A DNA stretch of 64,000 nt from Natronomonas gomsonensis (GCF_024300825.1 NZ_CP101323.1:310001-374000), one strand, 5' to 3'. Shown: positions 19,801-28,367, counted from the first letter of the stretch. The notes: generated by a model not told the origin, from the letters alone. Translations and numbers: made by a program.

Positions 19801-20190
19801 ATGAGCGACGCACAAGAGTTGTTCGAGGAACTGCAGGCACAACTGGAAGACACTGGACAGACACTCGGTGACCTGCTCCAGCAGGCCGTCGAGGACCCCT
19901 CCTCGGCACCCGACATCGCCGTCGAACTGCTGGAGGAGGCCGCAAACACCGGCCAGTCCGTCGGCGAACTGCTGCAGGACGCCGTCGAATCCAGCGACGA
20001 AATCGCCGGAGAGTTCACCGACGGGAACTTCCTCGTCGACTTCGGCGAGGACACGCTGTCGATGGACTTCGACGACGACCTCCTGCTCGTAGACCCATCC
20101 GACGAGGAGTTCGCCGAACTCCTCCGGCAGTTCGACGTTTTCGGCGTCGGCGAGCAGTTCGGCTTCATCCCCCCGGCCGACGAGGAGTAA
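19801..20190 (+). CDS. acidic helical protein, unknown
   Basis: Protein of 129 aa, strongly acidic. Two approximate helical repeats, 'AQLEDTGQTLGDLLQQAVEDPSSAPDIAVELLEEA' and 'ANTGQSVGELLQDAVESS', are followed by a beta-rich tail ending 'GFIPPADEE'. No family recognised. Last gene with typical chromosomal composition before the junction. Confidence 0.6.
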   Translation: MSDAQELFEELQAQLEDTGQTLGDLLQQAVEDPSSAPDIAVELLEEAANTGQSVGELLQDAVESSDEIAGEFTDGNFLVDFGEDTLSMDFDDDLLLVDPSDEEFAELLRQFDVFGVGEQFGFIPPADEE

Positions 20191-20511
20191 CGACGGAACG
20201 CACTTGCCGTTCGACGTTTTATCCGTGAGTGGCCGATGACGAGCCAGCGGGCCGAGTTGGTGTAGGCAGCCGACAGTGACGAGCCCTATGAGTGCCGAGG
20301 CCTCTTCTCCTACATAGGAGATTTGCACCCGTCTACTAGAATTTAACGGAAGCTACGTGGGGAACTGGACATTTGAAAGCCGATTTTGTCGTCAAAGAAA
20401 GGTGAGAAATAGGGGTGCAATTTCAGTTACTGTGGAGATTTCGGCGACAATCGCCTTAGAGCCAAGTCACATCCAGAGGTCTGCTGTAGTCCTCGTAGGG
20501 CTTCGACATTT
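20191..20511. other. junction between haloarchaeal chromosome and low-GC element
   Basis: No gene seen. To about 20290 the DNA keeps chromosomal composition, including a TTTTATCC that could be a TATA box and a GGCCGAGTTGGTGTAGGC stretch that looks like a tRNA D-arm but cannot be folded into a full tRNA. From about 20300 composition changes to that of the right part, and the first AGGCCT of the dense series lies at 20298-20303. No obvious direct repeat of attachment-site type is found inside the window; its partner would lie beyond the right edge. Confidence 0.5.
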
Positions 20512-20937
20512 TCATAGTATCTTTTCGAGGTCTCTGCTTTCTTCGAGTTCTCGGAGTTCTCTTTCCAGACTACGCTTTTCTTCGAGAAGATCCTGCTTGT
20601 CTTGCCAGACGGATTGCTTTGCTCTCCATTTCTCCTGGTACAGTGATTCCAGTCTATGCCGTACTTGTGTTTCGTTGCCTCCTGCTCCTCTCTGTACTGA
20701 TTCTAACCGGTTTTTCTGTCGGAAGATCTCGTCTTCGATGGACTCCACTTTCTCTTCGTGGATTTGTTCTCTTTCATCGAGTTGGTGGTAGATCTGCTGT
20801 AATTGTTGTTCGAGACGTTCTTCCTCGTTGAGGAGGCTTTGTTCTAGGAATCCGTCGACGTCGTTCCAAGAGGCGTTGTCGTAGAGTGTGTAGTCTGCAG
20901 GTTCCTGAATCACGTAATCGATGGGAGAAGAGGACAT
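20512..20937 (-). CDS. coiled-coil protein
   Basis: Protein of 141 aa, Glu/Gln/Arg-rich and almost wholly helical from residue 30 onward, with heptad-like leucines (a long coiled coil broken once near 'RGAGGNETQ'). First gene of the low-GC element, facing left and divergent from the main + strand module. Unknown role; similar coiled-coil proteins recur in this element. Confidence 0.6.
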   Translation of the reverse strand: MSSSPIDYVIQEPADYTLYDNASWNDVDGFLEQSLLNEEERLEQQLQQIYHQLDEREQIHEEKVESIEDEIFRQKNRLESVQRGAGGNETQVRHRLESLYQEKWRAKQSVWQDKQDLLEEKRSLERELRELEESRDLEKIL

Positions 20938-20990
20938 TGAAACTGTATGTGGAGATAGGAATTAAGAAACTTGGCTAAACGTGCTGTCCT

Positions 20991-21003
20991 TTTTAAAGTA
21001 CTG
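20991..21003 (+). promoter_or_regulatory. TATA-type promoter core
   Basis: TTTTTAAAGTACT about 32 nt before the GTG at 21035; first of a series of near-identical cores (others at 21795, 27875, 30645, 32131, 34254) preceding genes of this module. Confidence 0.45.
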
Positions 21004-21034
21004 AGTGGGTTATCTATAACCGAGGCAAGTCCTC

Positions 21035-21169
21035 GTGATACTCCGTCAAAATCCTATACTATACAGGCCCTGCCAACGCTGCGATGAAGATGTATACCTC
21101 TCGATTGGAGATCTGCTTTCCTGCAATCAGCGTGTGCTGTGCTCGGTCTGTAAAGAGCTCAAACCGTGA
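21035..21169 (+). CDS. small four-cysteine zinc protein
   Basis: 44-residue frame from GTG at 21035: 'RPCQRCDEDVYLSIGDLL' then 'CNQRVLCSVCKELKP'. Two CxxC pairs spaced like a zinc ribbon make this a credible microprotein. It is followed 6 nt later by the membrane protein gene; the end of this gene (GTGA) may serve in its ribosome binding. Confidence 0.55.
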   Translation: MILRQNPILYRPCQRCDEDVYLSIGDLLSCNQRVLCSVCKELKP

Positions 21170-21175
21170 GATCAG

Positions 21176-21781
21176 TTGAGCAAGATCCTCTATACACTAT
21201 TGAAAGCGTTTCTGAAGACCGGTAGACTCGCTGTTTTCAAAGGCCTTGCCAGGATCAGAACACTGTTCTCTTCGAACCTGGGGTTGCTGGGTTGGCTTGT
21301 GCTGGCCTCAATACTGTTTTTTGATCATCAAACTGCTATCGAGACTGCGGTGGAAACCGGGTCGGTGAGGCCTATCGTGGTCTCTTACGGTACCAGTCTT
21401 GGGAACAGTATCGACACGTTCATCGGTGCTTTGCGGCAGGTTCCGCAGTCATCGGGTATGGAGTACGCGGGTTTGCTGTGGGATGGTGTTAGTTCGGCGG
21501 CTTCTGTTCTATGGTAGTTTAAGGCGTTTTATCATGTCAGTGCTTGGCTTACTGGTGACAACGTTCCTCCGTTCTATTTGCTGGGGATCGCGGGCTTGGT
21601 TTATTTCCTTCTCGTGTTTGCGGTGACGGGTTGGATCCCGGACACTGGGACGTTGGAGGCCTTGTCGAATGTTCCAGAGTTGTTTGATCTGGGCAGGGTG
21701 AATCCTTTGAGTGATCCGGGGAATGCGACGAATGTGACGAACTCGACCGGTGTTGACGCGGTCAATTCGACTGTTAAGTGA
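21176..21781 (+). CDS. membrane protein frame interrupted by one in-frame TAG
   Basis: The frame opens at TTG 21176 and encodes a 113-residue membrane protein with a helix near 35-50. TAG at 21515-21517 follows 'SSAASVLW'. The same frame then continues without a start codon or ribosome-binding site as 'FKAFYHVSAWLTGDNVPPFYLLGIAGLVYFLLVFAVTGW' and on to TGA at 21781, adding a second strong helix and an N-glycosylation-rich tail. Either a single protein of about 201 residues with a nonsense mutation or recoded stop, or two coupled frames. TAG is used as a normal stop by other genes here. Confidence 0.5.
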
Positions 21782-21794
21782 AAAAATACCTGTT

Positions 21795-21810
21795 CCTTTA
21801 TAAGTAGTTA
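21795..21810 (+). promoter_or_regulatory. TATA-type promoter core
   Basis: CCTTTATAAGTAGTTA ends 18 nt before the GTG at 21829 and shares TATAAGTAGT with the other cores of this module. It probably drives the 21829-28.1 kb operon. Confidence 0.5.
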
Positions 21811-21828
21811 TCAATATATTTACCGGTA

Positions 21829-22026
21829 GTGGGAAGCACCGGTGAGACAGATCTCGGCATAGAAGAACTGGACGAAGAACAGTTCTCCGAGAAAGACGTC
21901 CGAGAGAAAACCAACGGCCAGAAAGTAGTAACCGTCTCCGCCGGCTGCGATATCGAAGCGGGAGAAGAAGCCGTAGTCATCCGCTCATCCCTGTTCAACG
22001 AACTACGCGAGGTACTCGATATATGA
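21829..22026 (+). CDS. small acidic protein, unknown
   Basis: 65-residue acidic protein from GTG at 21829. The C-terminal half 'QKVVTVSAGCDIEAGEEAVVIRSSLFNEL' has the beta-turn-beta look of small AbrB-like or translation-coupled regulatory proteins, but no family is certain. Its stop overlaps the ATG of the next gene (ATGA arrangement), so the two are coupled. Confidence 0.5.
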   Translation: MGSTGETDLGIEELDEEQFSEKDVREKTNGQKVVTVSAGCDIEAGEEAVVIRSSLFNELREVLDI

Positions 22027-23738
22027 AGTCAAAGAAGACTCTGCTGGCAGTACTTTCACTCATTCTCTTTGTAGCATCGACAGCAGCAACTCACAATGGA
22101 GCTACCGAGATAGAACCTCTCAACAAGACAGTTCTCGACACTAACTCCTCGATCAACGATTCCAATATCTCACAAAACTCGTTCCCATTCGGATTAGAAA
22201 CAGAGAGTGATACTCTTACTTCCAACGTTTCCCTTGACTTCCCGCCACAGAACTACACTGGTGAAGTCGTCCTCGAGAACAACTACAGTCACAGCTACAC
22301 GGTAGACCTTCAGAGATCCGTGGACTGGAGCCTCAACAAGGACGAGATAAATGAGACCGTCAATGTAGGGACTTCAGGCAGGTTCACAGACCAGTCTATA
22401 ACACTTCGAGGAAATACAGATACGGACATCTCAACGGAGATCTCCGGAAACGTCTCACAGTACCTCGACGTCACTGAGGAGACCACGGTCTTCCCTGGTG
22501 TAGACAGCAGGATCGTTCTCTCCTACCAAGTACCTCGAACTACTGAATACGGGAACTACACAGGAGTACTGAACCTGACCGATGAATACGGGAACCACGA
22601 GGAAGTCCCTCTCAACTTCCAGTTCAAGGACAACATCACCCCTGAGATAGAGTCGGTGGACGCTCCGAGTTTCGACGCTGGATTCCCCAACGAGTTTACT
22701 GTACAGGCCTCAGACAACATCGGTGTAGAGGCAGTTAACGCTCAAATTCTGGAGACAGTAGTGGACAACGGGACTGAGGAAAACCGGTCTGTAGAACAAC
22801 TGGACTTCGCCCATCAGAATAACACTGATCGTTGGACGGCAACACCGCCGGGTGAAGAAAACGGGACGTACTACGTCGACGGCACGGTCGTCGACGAAGC
22901 TGGAAACACAGCCAATTTCTCGTCTGAATACACGGTAAGGCCTCTGGACGCCGTCAATATGGACTCTGGTTCTATCGAGTTGAATAATTATCGTGTGGAG
23001 ACAGAGATTTCCGAAAAGTTCGGTGAGATCAATCGCTCCACAAGAATGAACGTTGAACTTGAGTCGTTCAGCCAGCCACTGCAGAGTCCTAACGAGACAT
23101 GGACTCTGGCTGTACTCACTGATTCCGGGAAGCAGTTCCTCCGGGAGGAAGGATCTACGGTCACGGTGAACGGGCCGACAGATCTTGACTTATTCGTGTA
23201 CAGTAACGTGGCGGAGAGATTCAACGGTGAGCTGAGCTTCGATCCTGAAGGTGAGCATGTCCCGGTGGAGAACAAGACGTTCAGTGGCAGCTACCTTGAC
23301 TGTCCTGTCCCGGAGGAGAAGACAGTAGGTGTGTTTAACAAGACGATCAAGTTTACTCCGACGAATAGCGATAACTGCGGCGATGCTGCGTTGAATGTCT
23401 CGTACCAGATCTTGATGGAGAACGTGGACAGTATGGACGAGATCGGGGATAGCATGGGCCTCTACTTCCCCAGAGAAGTAGAGGAAGATATCGATCAGAC
23501 TTGGAAGCAGAGACTCGATGATAAGCAAGAGCAGCTCGAAGAAGCCCGGCAGAACGCCTCATCTGAAGATTTCTGGGGCGATGTTGCTAAGGGCCTACTG
23601 GCCCTGACAGTACTGGCTTTGGTTTGGGAGAAGAGAGAAGCTGACTCTTGGCACCACGTTCATCTCAAGGATACAAAATCGTTTAGAGAAAAAATGCGGC
23701 TTTCCGATGATGACGATAAGGAAGGCGGCGTACTATGA
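22023..23738 (+). CDS. large secreted, membrane-anchored surface protein
   Basis: Protein of 571 aa. Sec signal peptide at residues 1-21 ('KKTLLAVLSLILFVASTAA'); many N-x-S/T sequons, as on S-layer-type glycoproteins; beta-rich Ig-like segments, e.g. 'VQASDNIGVEAVNAQI' and 'YYVDGTVVDEAGNTANFS' at about 225-300. A short C-terminal membrane helix 'LLALTVLALVWEK' near 525-540 precedes a charged cytoplasmic tail of about 30 residues. It heads the operon containing the ATPase, so it is a likely external component of that apparatus. Confidence 0.65.
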   Translation: MKSKKTLLAVLSLILFVASTAATHNGATEIEPLNKTVLDTNSSINDSNISQNSFPFGLETESDTLTSNVSLDFPPQNYTGEVVLENNYSHSYTVDLQRSVDWSLNKDEINETVNVGTSGRFTDQSITLRGNTDTDISTEISGNVSQYLDVTEETTVFPGVDSRIVLSYQVPRTTEYGNYTGVLNLTDEYGNHEEVPLNFQFKDNITPEIESVDAPSFDAGFPNEFTVQASDNIGVEAVNAQILETVVDNGTEENRSVEQLDFAHQNNTDRWTATPPGEENGTYYVDGTVVDEAGNTANFSSEYTVRPLDAVNMDSGSIELNNYRVETEISEKFGEINRSTRMNVELESFSQPLQSPNETWTLAVLTDSGKQFLREEGSTVTVNGPTDLDLFVYSNVAERFNGELSFDPEGEHVPVENKTFSGSYLDCPVPEEKTVGVFNKTIKFTPTNSDNCGDAALNVSYQILMENVDSMDEIGDSMGLYFPREVEEDIDQTWKQRLDDKQEQLEEARQNASSEDFWGDVAKGLLALTVLALVWEKREADSWHHVHLKDTKSFREKMRLSDDDDKEGGVL

Positions 23739-23758
23739 TTTGAGGTATAATCTATACT

Positions 23759-24328
23759 ATGGCGAAAGAAGGCTTTGTAGTCGATAAATTCCATGGCGAG
23801 TACTTCGGAGGTCTCGTCAAATTCAAAGACTCGGAGGATTATCCGAGTCGTGTAAACCCCGTAGTAAAACTGCTAAACACACATCCCACAGATCTGTTGA
23901 AGAGGTCGAAAAAGAAGGAGTTTCCGTACGCCTTGGATCCAGAGAAAAACATCCGGAGGATCGAAGGGAAGGGTGATTTCCCGATTATCATCTTGGAGCC
24001 GACCGGCGACATCCCGGATCTCACCAAAGAAGAATACGAGAGTACGATCGGTTACCAGGAAAATGATTCAGAGAAAGAGGAAGCTGAGAAATGGCGTGAG
24101 AAGTACGAGGATAAGGAGAAAGAGTTAGAGTCCGTTAGGAAAGAGAAGGACCGGCTTCTCAAGGAAAAGAAAAGAAGGGAAGAGCGTGAGCAGGCCTCGA
24201 AGAGCTCCGGTTCAAGCGGCGTGACCTGTTCGAACTGCGACGAGACAAATCCTCAAAGCGCTTGGGAGGACAACAACGGATACTGCCCAAGCTGCGATGA
24301 TGTAACTCTCGATGAGGTCAAGGGGTGA
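23759..24328 (+). CDS. coiled-coil protein with C-terminal zinc ribbon
   Basis: Protein of 189 aa. The N-terminal 95 residues form a compact basic/acidic domain of unknown type ('VDKFHGEYFGGLVKFKD...YALDPEKNIRRIEG'). About 105-150 is a highly charged coiled coil; about 160-180 is a zinc ribbon 'CSNCDETNPQSAW...YCPSCDD'. No signal peptide, so it acts inside the cell, possibly as an adaptor to the ATPase encoded downstream. Confidence 0.55.
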   Translation: MAKEGFVVDKFHGEYFGGLVKFKDSEDYPSRVNPVVKLLNTHPTDLLKRSKKKEFPYALDPEKNIRRIEGKGDFPIIILEPTGDIPDLTKEEYESTIGYQENDSEKEEAEKWREKYEDKEKELESVRKEKDRLLKEKKRREEREQASKSSGSSGVTCSNCDETNPQSAWEDNNGYCPSCDDVTLDEVKG

Positions 24329-24334
24329 TGTTCA

Positions 24335-25282
24335 GTGGCTAACTTGATCAACGACGATGCTTTTGACAAGTTGGAGCAGGAGATGGTGCAGAACCAGGAG
24401 CTGAGCCGTGCTGTTGAAAGCCTGAAAGATGATATTGAGGGCGAGATCGACCAGGACAAAACCATCGGTCAGTACAACCTGGAAAGAGAACTGGATAGTA
24501 GGGAGAGAACGATTGATTCTGCATTAAGCAGTGCCCTCGCAAAGGCGAATAACGTCAAAGGCAATTCTGAGGATCTCCAGGACCGAACTGAGGAAGATGA
24601 TTTTGAGCGGAATATGCGGCGGGATGCTGTCGATAGTGATGATATGGAAGAGGCCTTAGATATCATCGAGGAGTACGAGCAGTTGGTGGCCCGGCTTACT
24701 CTTGTCCTGAAGATCTACCGTGATGACCGTCAGCTGCTTCGTGGCGGAATTGATATTCAGCAGCAGCGGGCGAACGAGTCTGAGGTCATGGATATGTTGA
24801 AGAACATGACCGAGGCCCAGCAGGAGCAGTTCAAAAGCATGGCTAATGAGATGAGTGATGAGCTCAGTCAGAGGCTTGAGAGAATGATTGATGATAAGAT
24901 GGAGGCCTCCGAGCAGCAGAAGGAGTTGATGGAGCAGATGCAGGAGACTGCACAGGAGTTGAAAGAAGCTCGTGAAACTCCGGTAGAAGTAGTTCATCAA
25001 GGACAGTCAGAGGAAAACACCGGGGATCAGGACAGCACTCAATCTTCTTCGGATAGTTCCGAAACCGAGTCCAGTAAGAATGGTACAGGTAGCAGCAGCG
25101 AAGAAGAGGATCATCCTGATCTCACCGAGATTCAGACCGAGCTCTACAATCTGGTTCAGGACAATCCGGACGAGGATGTGGAATGGTACGCAGATCAAAT
25201 GGATCAAGAGCCGCGGCTGCTGAAGATGTGGAAGTCCAAAATCCAGAAGGTAGAGGGTTACGAGGACTTCAGTCTCGAATAA
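24335..25282 (+). CDS. long acidic coiled-coil protein
   Basis: Protein of 315 aa from GTG 24335 (GGGGTGAT 5 nt upstream). Residues 1-215 are nearly all helix with Gln/Glu/Met-rich heptads ('MLKNMTEAQQEQFKSMANEM'); 225-265 is a Ser/Glu/Asp-rich linker; the last 45 residues ('EIQTELYNLVQDNPDEDVEWYADQM') look like a small helical domain. Cytoplasmic by absence of a signal. Possibly a scaffold for the membrane complex. Confidence 0.55.
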   Translation: MANLINDDAFDKLEQEMVQNQELSRAVESLKDDIEGEIDQDKTIGQYNLERELDSRERTIDSALSSALAKANNVKGNSEDLQDRTEEDDFERNMRRDAVDSDDMEEALDIIEEYEQLVARLTLVLKIYRDDRQLLRGGIDIQQQRANESEVMDMLKNMTEAQQEQFKSMANEMSDELSQRLERMIDDKMEASEQQKELMEQMQETAQELKEARETPVEVVHQGQSEENTGDQDSTQSSSDSSETESSKNGTGSSSEEEDHPDLTEIQTELYNLVQDNPDEDVEWYADQMDQEPRLLKMWKSKIQKVEGYEDFSLE

Positions 25283-25304
25283 ACTATTGGAGGTGAAGAA
25301 TCAG

Positions 25305-25697
25305 ATTTCACTAGAGATAAGAAAATTCCGGGATAATAAGAAAAATGAGGATGTTACCGTCGAGGATGTCTCGAAGAGTAGTTTCAACAGTATAGAGGAG
25401 ATCGCCTATACCGACGGGAGTTACCGTAGGCATCGTTACAAGGTGTACGGATATCCTCCGGGGTCGAAACCTGTTCAGGGCCGGTACAAGGGCTTTTCCA
25501 CGAGGTACTCAGGGTCTTTTGAGGAAGCTCCTGTCGATGCTTTCGGAAGGGAAGATGGTGAAATAGTGGTTAATAAGGAGGAACTGGTTCACCAGCTGGT
25601 CCAGGAGTATGGTGAGGGCCAGTTCTATGTCTACAAATTCGGCGGCAATCCTGAGCAGGAAACCCTGTTCAAGGGTTTTGTAGAGGTGGTATCATGA
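25305..25697 (+). CDS. unknown small protein, probable ATT start
   Basis: About 130 aa. A perfect GGAGGTGA at 25289-25296 is followed after 8 nt by ATT (25305); the only upstream alternative, TTG at 25287, lies before the ribosome-binding site. The protein is beta-rich and Tyr/Gly-rich ('YTDGSYRRHRYKVYGYPPGSKPVQGRYKGF') with a helical C-terminal part ('EELVHQLVQEYGEGQFYVYKF'). No domain recognised. Overlaps the next gene by 4 nt. Confidence 0.5.
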   Translation: MSLEIRKFRDNKKNEDVTVEDVSKSSFNSIEEIAYTDGSYRRHRYKVYGYPPGSKPVQGRYKGFSTRYSGSFEEAPVDAFGREDGEIVVNKEELVHQLVQEYGEGQFYVYKFGGNPEQETLFKGFVEVVS

Positions 25698-25873
25698 TAG
25701 AGTTCGCTGAACATCACTTGCTGATCGCACTTGCAGCAATGATCGTCATCCAGGCCCTGACCGTAGTGAACGGTAGAAAGTTTGGAGGCGTCATCATGGG
25801 TTTCATCGTGGGTACGTTGATCGGTGCGTCAACCTTCTGGATCGTCCTGATATTCTTACCTCAGGTGATTTAA
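25694..25873 (+). CDS. small two-helix membrane protein
   Basis: 59 aa from ATG 25694, with GAGGTGGT just upstream. Two hydrophobic helices separated by 'TVVNGRKFGG'. Overlaps the preceding gene and is followed within 5 nt by the next; GGTGAT at its 3' end serves that gene. Unknown; fits a small subunit of a membrane complex. Confidence 0.6.
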   Translation: MIEFAEHHLLIALAAMIVIQALTVVNGRKFGGVIMGFIVGTLIGASTFWIVLIFLPQVI

Positions 25874-25877
25874 CACA

Positions 25878-26525
25878 GTGAGATGGACCGATGTCAGAAA
25901 CTATGGAGTAGTAGTGATTCTTCTAATCATCGGTAACTCGTTTTTAGAGATTATTCCTTGGGTTCCGCACTTTGCAGGCCTCATGGCGTTGCTCGTCGGA
26001 ACATTCGTTTACTACAAGATGGGCGGTTCTGGATGGGATTTCACGCTGGACAATGTGGGATCGGCTTCGGGAGACTCTGAGTTGGAGGTGCAGGTGGAAC
26101 CCGAAGAAGCACCACGAAAATTGAATCAGAAGGTCAGAGATCATCCTGCACGGAAGGAAATCACGATTGACCGGACCAATAGGGACAGCAGTGAATACAG
26201 CGATGTAGCCCGCGAAGTCACGATCAACGGCAAAGAGAAACTATTCTGGGGTGTTATCGCAAGGCCTCGAGACTCTAAATACAGCGAGAAGATGCGGTAC
26301 ATCTACAATCTGACCGACGACCGGATTTACAAGTACGATGGCGATATCCCGAGTGTCGAGGGACGGCTTGACCCGTTCTACGGCTACACATGGCTCACAA
26401 AGCGAGGAGTTAACGCCAAACGGGATTCTGCAAGCGGCGGAAGGAACCAGATCATCTTGGACCAACGTGACTCCGATAAATCATCAAGGCCTAGAAACGG
26501 GTCTGGAGGTGAGAGTCAGCAGTGA
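25878..26525 (+). CDS. membrane-anchored cytoplasmic-domain protein
   Basis: Protein of 215 aa from GTG 25878 (GGTGAT 8 nt upstream). Two N-terminal helices (about 8-24 and 31-48) are followed by a soluble, positively charged domain ('REVTINGKEKLFWGVIARPRD...YIYNLTDDRIYKYDG') and a Ser/Gly-rich tail. It overlaps the ATPase start by 4 nt, so it is a strong candidate membrane partner of that ATPase. Confidence 0.6.
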   Translation: MRWTDVRNYGVVVILLIIGNSFLEIIPWVPHFAGLMALLVGTFVYYKMGGSGWDFTLDNVGSASGDSELEVQVEPEEAPRKLNQKVRDHPARKEITIDRTNRDSSEYSDVAREVTINGKEKLFWGVIARPRDSKYSEKMRYIYNLTDDRIYKYDGDIPSVEGRLDPFYGYTWLTKRGVNAKRDSASGGRNQIILDQRDSDKSSRPRNGSGGESQQ

Positions 26526-27865
26526 GTGTTCTCGGTCCGTTATGGGATATCGGGGATGACTACCATCGTAACCGTTTGAAAGAGGTTGAAGAAGAAACTG
26601 AAGTCGACTACAGCAACGGGATCCCGGTTGCTCGGAACGTTGAGACGGGAGAGCTCATCCGCATCAAGTTCAACGATACTACGAGAATAGCTGCCTTCGG
26701 TGCTTCAGGTTCTGGGAAAACGGTAGGTGCGAAAGCGATCCTCTCCCGGATCTACGACCACGGCTGGAACGTGATGCACTTCTCGGATGTGAAGCACGAT
26801 TTCCAAGATATCTCCTATAAGGGAGGCGTCAGTAAGGAGTTGATCAGGAAGACAGCAGGTCTTGTTCCTGGAGAAGAACCTCACAGTGTTCCACGGAAGA
26901 TCTTCCAGCCGTGGTTTTTGGCCGACGAATATCCAAAAGGCAAGCCCAGTTACGTAGAGCAGTTCACACTCGGGTTTGAGGATATCGAGGAATCTGATTT
27001 CAAGTCTCTCGTCGATCCTACATCTGAAGCTCAGAAACAGACATTGAATAACTTGATTTCAGGCCTTGATTTGGAGGACGAGACGTTCTCCACTATCAAG
27101 TCGGAACTGGATCACTTGGAGATTGAGTATTCTGGAGGTGACGCATTGAAAGGTGCTCTAAAACGGAGCATTGAATCACTTCAGAATGATAACATCCTCA
27201 GCTCCAGGCTCAGGAAAGATCCGTTCCGGTATGTTAGTTCTTGGAGGTGCCATACCTGTGATGAGTATGTTTTCCCGGACAAGAAGGGCGGCCATGAAGG
27301 ACACAATTTAGAGGAGAGACGGGCTGTTCTTTCCCTAGGGTTGGAGAATTACGATAGGTATACGCCTGATGAGAAGGAGAAATTCCAGTTCTATGTTGCC
27401 TCGATGATGGATAACTTCATACAGGCCTTGCGCCAGGACCGGATTCAAGGACCTTACGTGGTTTTCTGTGATGAGTACCATGAGGTGGTTCCTCGTGATG
27501 AAGAGTCACCGGTTAAGGATAAGTTCCAGAGGATCCTCGATGTCTCCGGAAGACAGAACGATATTGCGACTTTGATTTCTACGCAGAGGCCTTCGCAGGT
27601 TCCAATGCCTGGAAAGAAGTCGCGGTTCGACTTTATCGGAGATTTGGATCATATCTTCATCTCCGAAAATCTGAACGCAGAGGAGTGGAGCGAGGCATTG
27701 AATGCCTTCAACTTTTACAATCCGTCGCACCAGCAGAAATGGAAGGACAAGATCTCGTCGATGGATACCCACCAGTTCCTATATGTGAACCCGAACAAGC
27801 ACGACAGCGTGGAGGACTGCCCTGTAGTGGAGTTTCTAAGTCCTCTTTGGAGCCACACTGGATGA
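26522..27865 (+). CDS. HerA/FtsK-superfamily (VirB4/TraG-like) ATPase
   Basis: Motor ATPase of 447 aa. Walker A 'GASGSGKT' near residues 59-66, an Asp/His region 'FSDVKHDFQD', Walker B 'YVVFCDEYHEVV' near 310, and the 'ISTQRPSQVP' sensor segment near 350, typical of HerA/FtsK pumps. An inserted cysteine-histidine motif 'CHTCDEY...GHEGH' near 240 may bind zinc. Such ATPases move DNA or protein through membranes, in conjugation and in packaging of several archaeal viruses. GTG start with GGAGGTGA upstream. It is the clearest mechanistic anchor of the module. Confidence 0.85.
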   Translation: MSVLGPLWDIGDDYHRNRLKEVEEETEVDYSNGIPVARNVETGELIRIKFNDTTRIAAFGASGSGKTVGAKAILSRIYDHGWNVMHFSDVKHDFQDISYKGGVSKELIRKTAGLVPGEEPHSVPRKIFQPWFLADEYPKGKPSYVEQFTLGFEDIEESDFKSLVDPTSEAQKQTLNNLISGLDLEDETFSTIKSELDHLEIEYSGGDALKGALKRSIESLQNDNILSSRLRKDPFRYVSSWRCHTCDEYVFPDKKGGHEGHNLEERRAVLSLGLENYDRYTPDEKEKFQFYVASMMDNFIQALRQDRIQGPYVVFCDEYHEVVPRDEESPVKDKFQRILDVSGRQNDIATLISTQRPSQVPMPGKKSRFDFIGDLDHIFISENLNAEEWSEALNAFNFYNPSHQQKWKDKISSMDTHQFLYVNPNKHDSVEDCPVVEFLSPLWSHTG

Positions 27866-27874
27866 GGCCTCTTG

Positions 27875-27890
27875 TTTTTTAAGTAGTAAC
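27875..27890 (+). promoter_or_regulatory. TATA-type promoter core
   Basis: TTTTTTAAGTAGTAAC right after the ATPase gene and about 32 nt before the zinc-ribbon ATG; same TTAAGTAGT core as at 21795 and 30645. The T-run may also end the upstream transcript. Confidence 0.5.
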
Positions 27891-27922
27891 TTTCAATTCG
27901 TGGATAGGAGGCTCGTTTTTCC

Positions 27923-28075
27923 ATGGCACAGAAATACAGAGTAAAAGCTGGGTGTGAGGAATGCGGTAATATCTGGAAGACCCAGGCGAAGAGTGATCGT
28001 TCAACGCCTAACGAGTGTCCTGAATGCGGCAGTACGAAAACCTACAGTATCGATAGTTGGCCGGTGAATACGTAA
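27923..28075 (+). CDS. small zinc-ribbon protein
   Basis: 50 aa from ATG 27923. 'KAGCEECGNIWKTQAKSDRSTPNECPECGSTKTYSI' is a textbook zinc ribbon. AGGAGG lies 11 nt upstream. Small ribbons of this type bind nucleic acid or polymerase; role here unknown. Confidence 0.7.
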   Translation: MAQKYRVKAGCEECGNIWKTQAKSDRSTPNECPECGSTKTYSIDSWPVNT

Positions 28076-28076
28076 C

Positions 28077-28367
28077 GTGCTTGATGCCTTGGTAGAGTGG
28101 GCGTTCTGGAATGCGAATATCGTTGTGATCGCAGCGTATCTGGCAGCAATAGGTTTAAGCTGGAAGCGTATTCCGGCGACTGTACCTTTCCTGCCAGGTC
28201 TGTACGTTACAGGAGCGATGTTTCTGGGTGCTTCGCTGTTTTACTTTTTCGCAGTTCCGGACCCAAGCACACCGGTAGAACGGCTGCTTCGGCAGATCGG
28301 GGATGCAGTATTTTTCGGTATTGCAGTACTCGGTGTCAGAGAAGCGGTGAAGATTAAAAGAGGGTGA
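28077..28367 (+). CDS. small three-helix membrane protein
   Basis: 96 aa from GTG 28077, one base after the preceding stop, with GGTGAATA upstream. Three hydrophobic helices (about 10-27, 34-55, 70-88) and a basic C-terminus 'REAVKIKRG'. Unknown; co-transcribed with the zinc ribbon and the pilin-like gene. Confidence 0.6.
   Translation: MLDALVEWAFWNANIVVIAAYLAAIGLSWKRIPATVPFLPGLYVTGAMFLGASLFYFFAVPDPSTPVERLLRQIGDAVFFGIAVLGVREAVKIKRG

Noticed and set aside
19606-20328. Minus-strand frame of 240 codons crossing the junction
   Set aside because: It is antisense to the acidic protein at 19801-20190 and its Val/Leu/Gly-rich translation mirrors that gene's codon bias.
20230-20330. Possible tRNA gene at the junction (GGCCGAGTTGGTGTAGGC looks like a D-arm)
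   Set aside because: No matching acceptor stem, anticodon stem or T-arm can be found on either strand.
26522-27865. ATPase as a type IV pilus/archaellum PilB-type secretion ATPase
   Set aside because: It lacks the Asp-box and His-box of GspE/PilB ATPases and has the TQRPS sensor of HerA/FtsK proteins instead.
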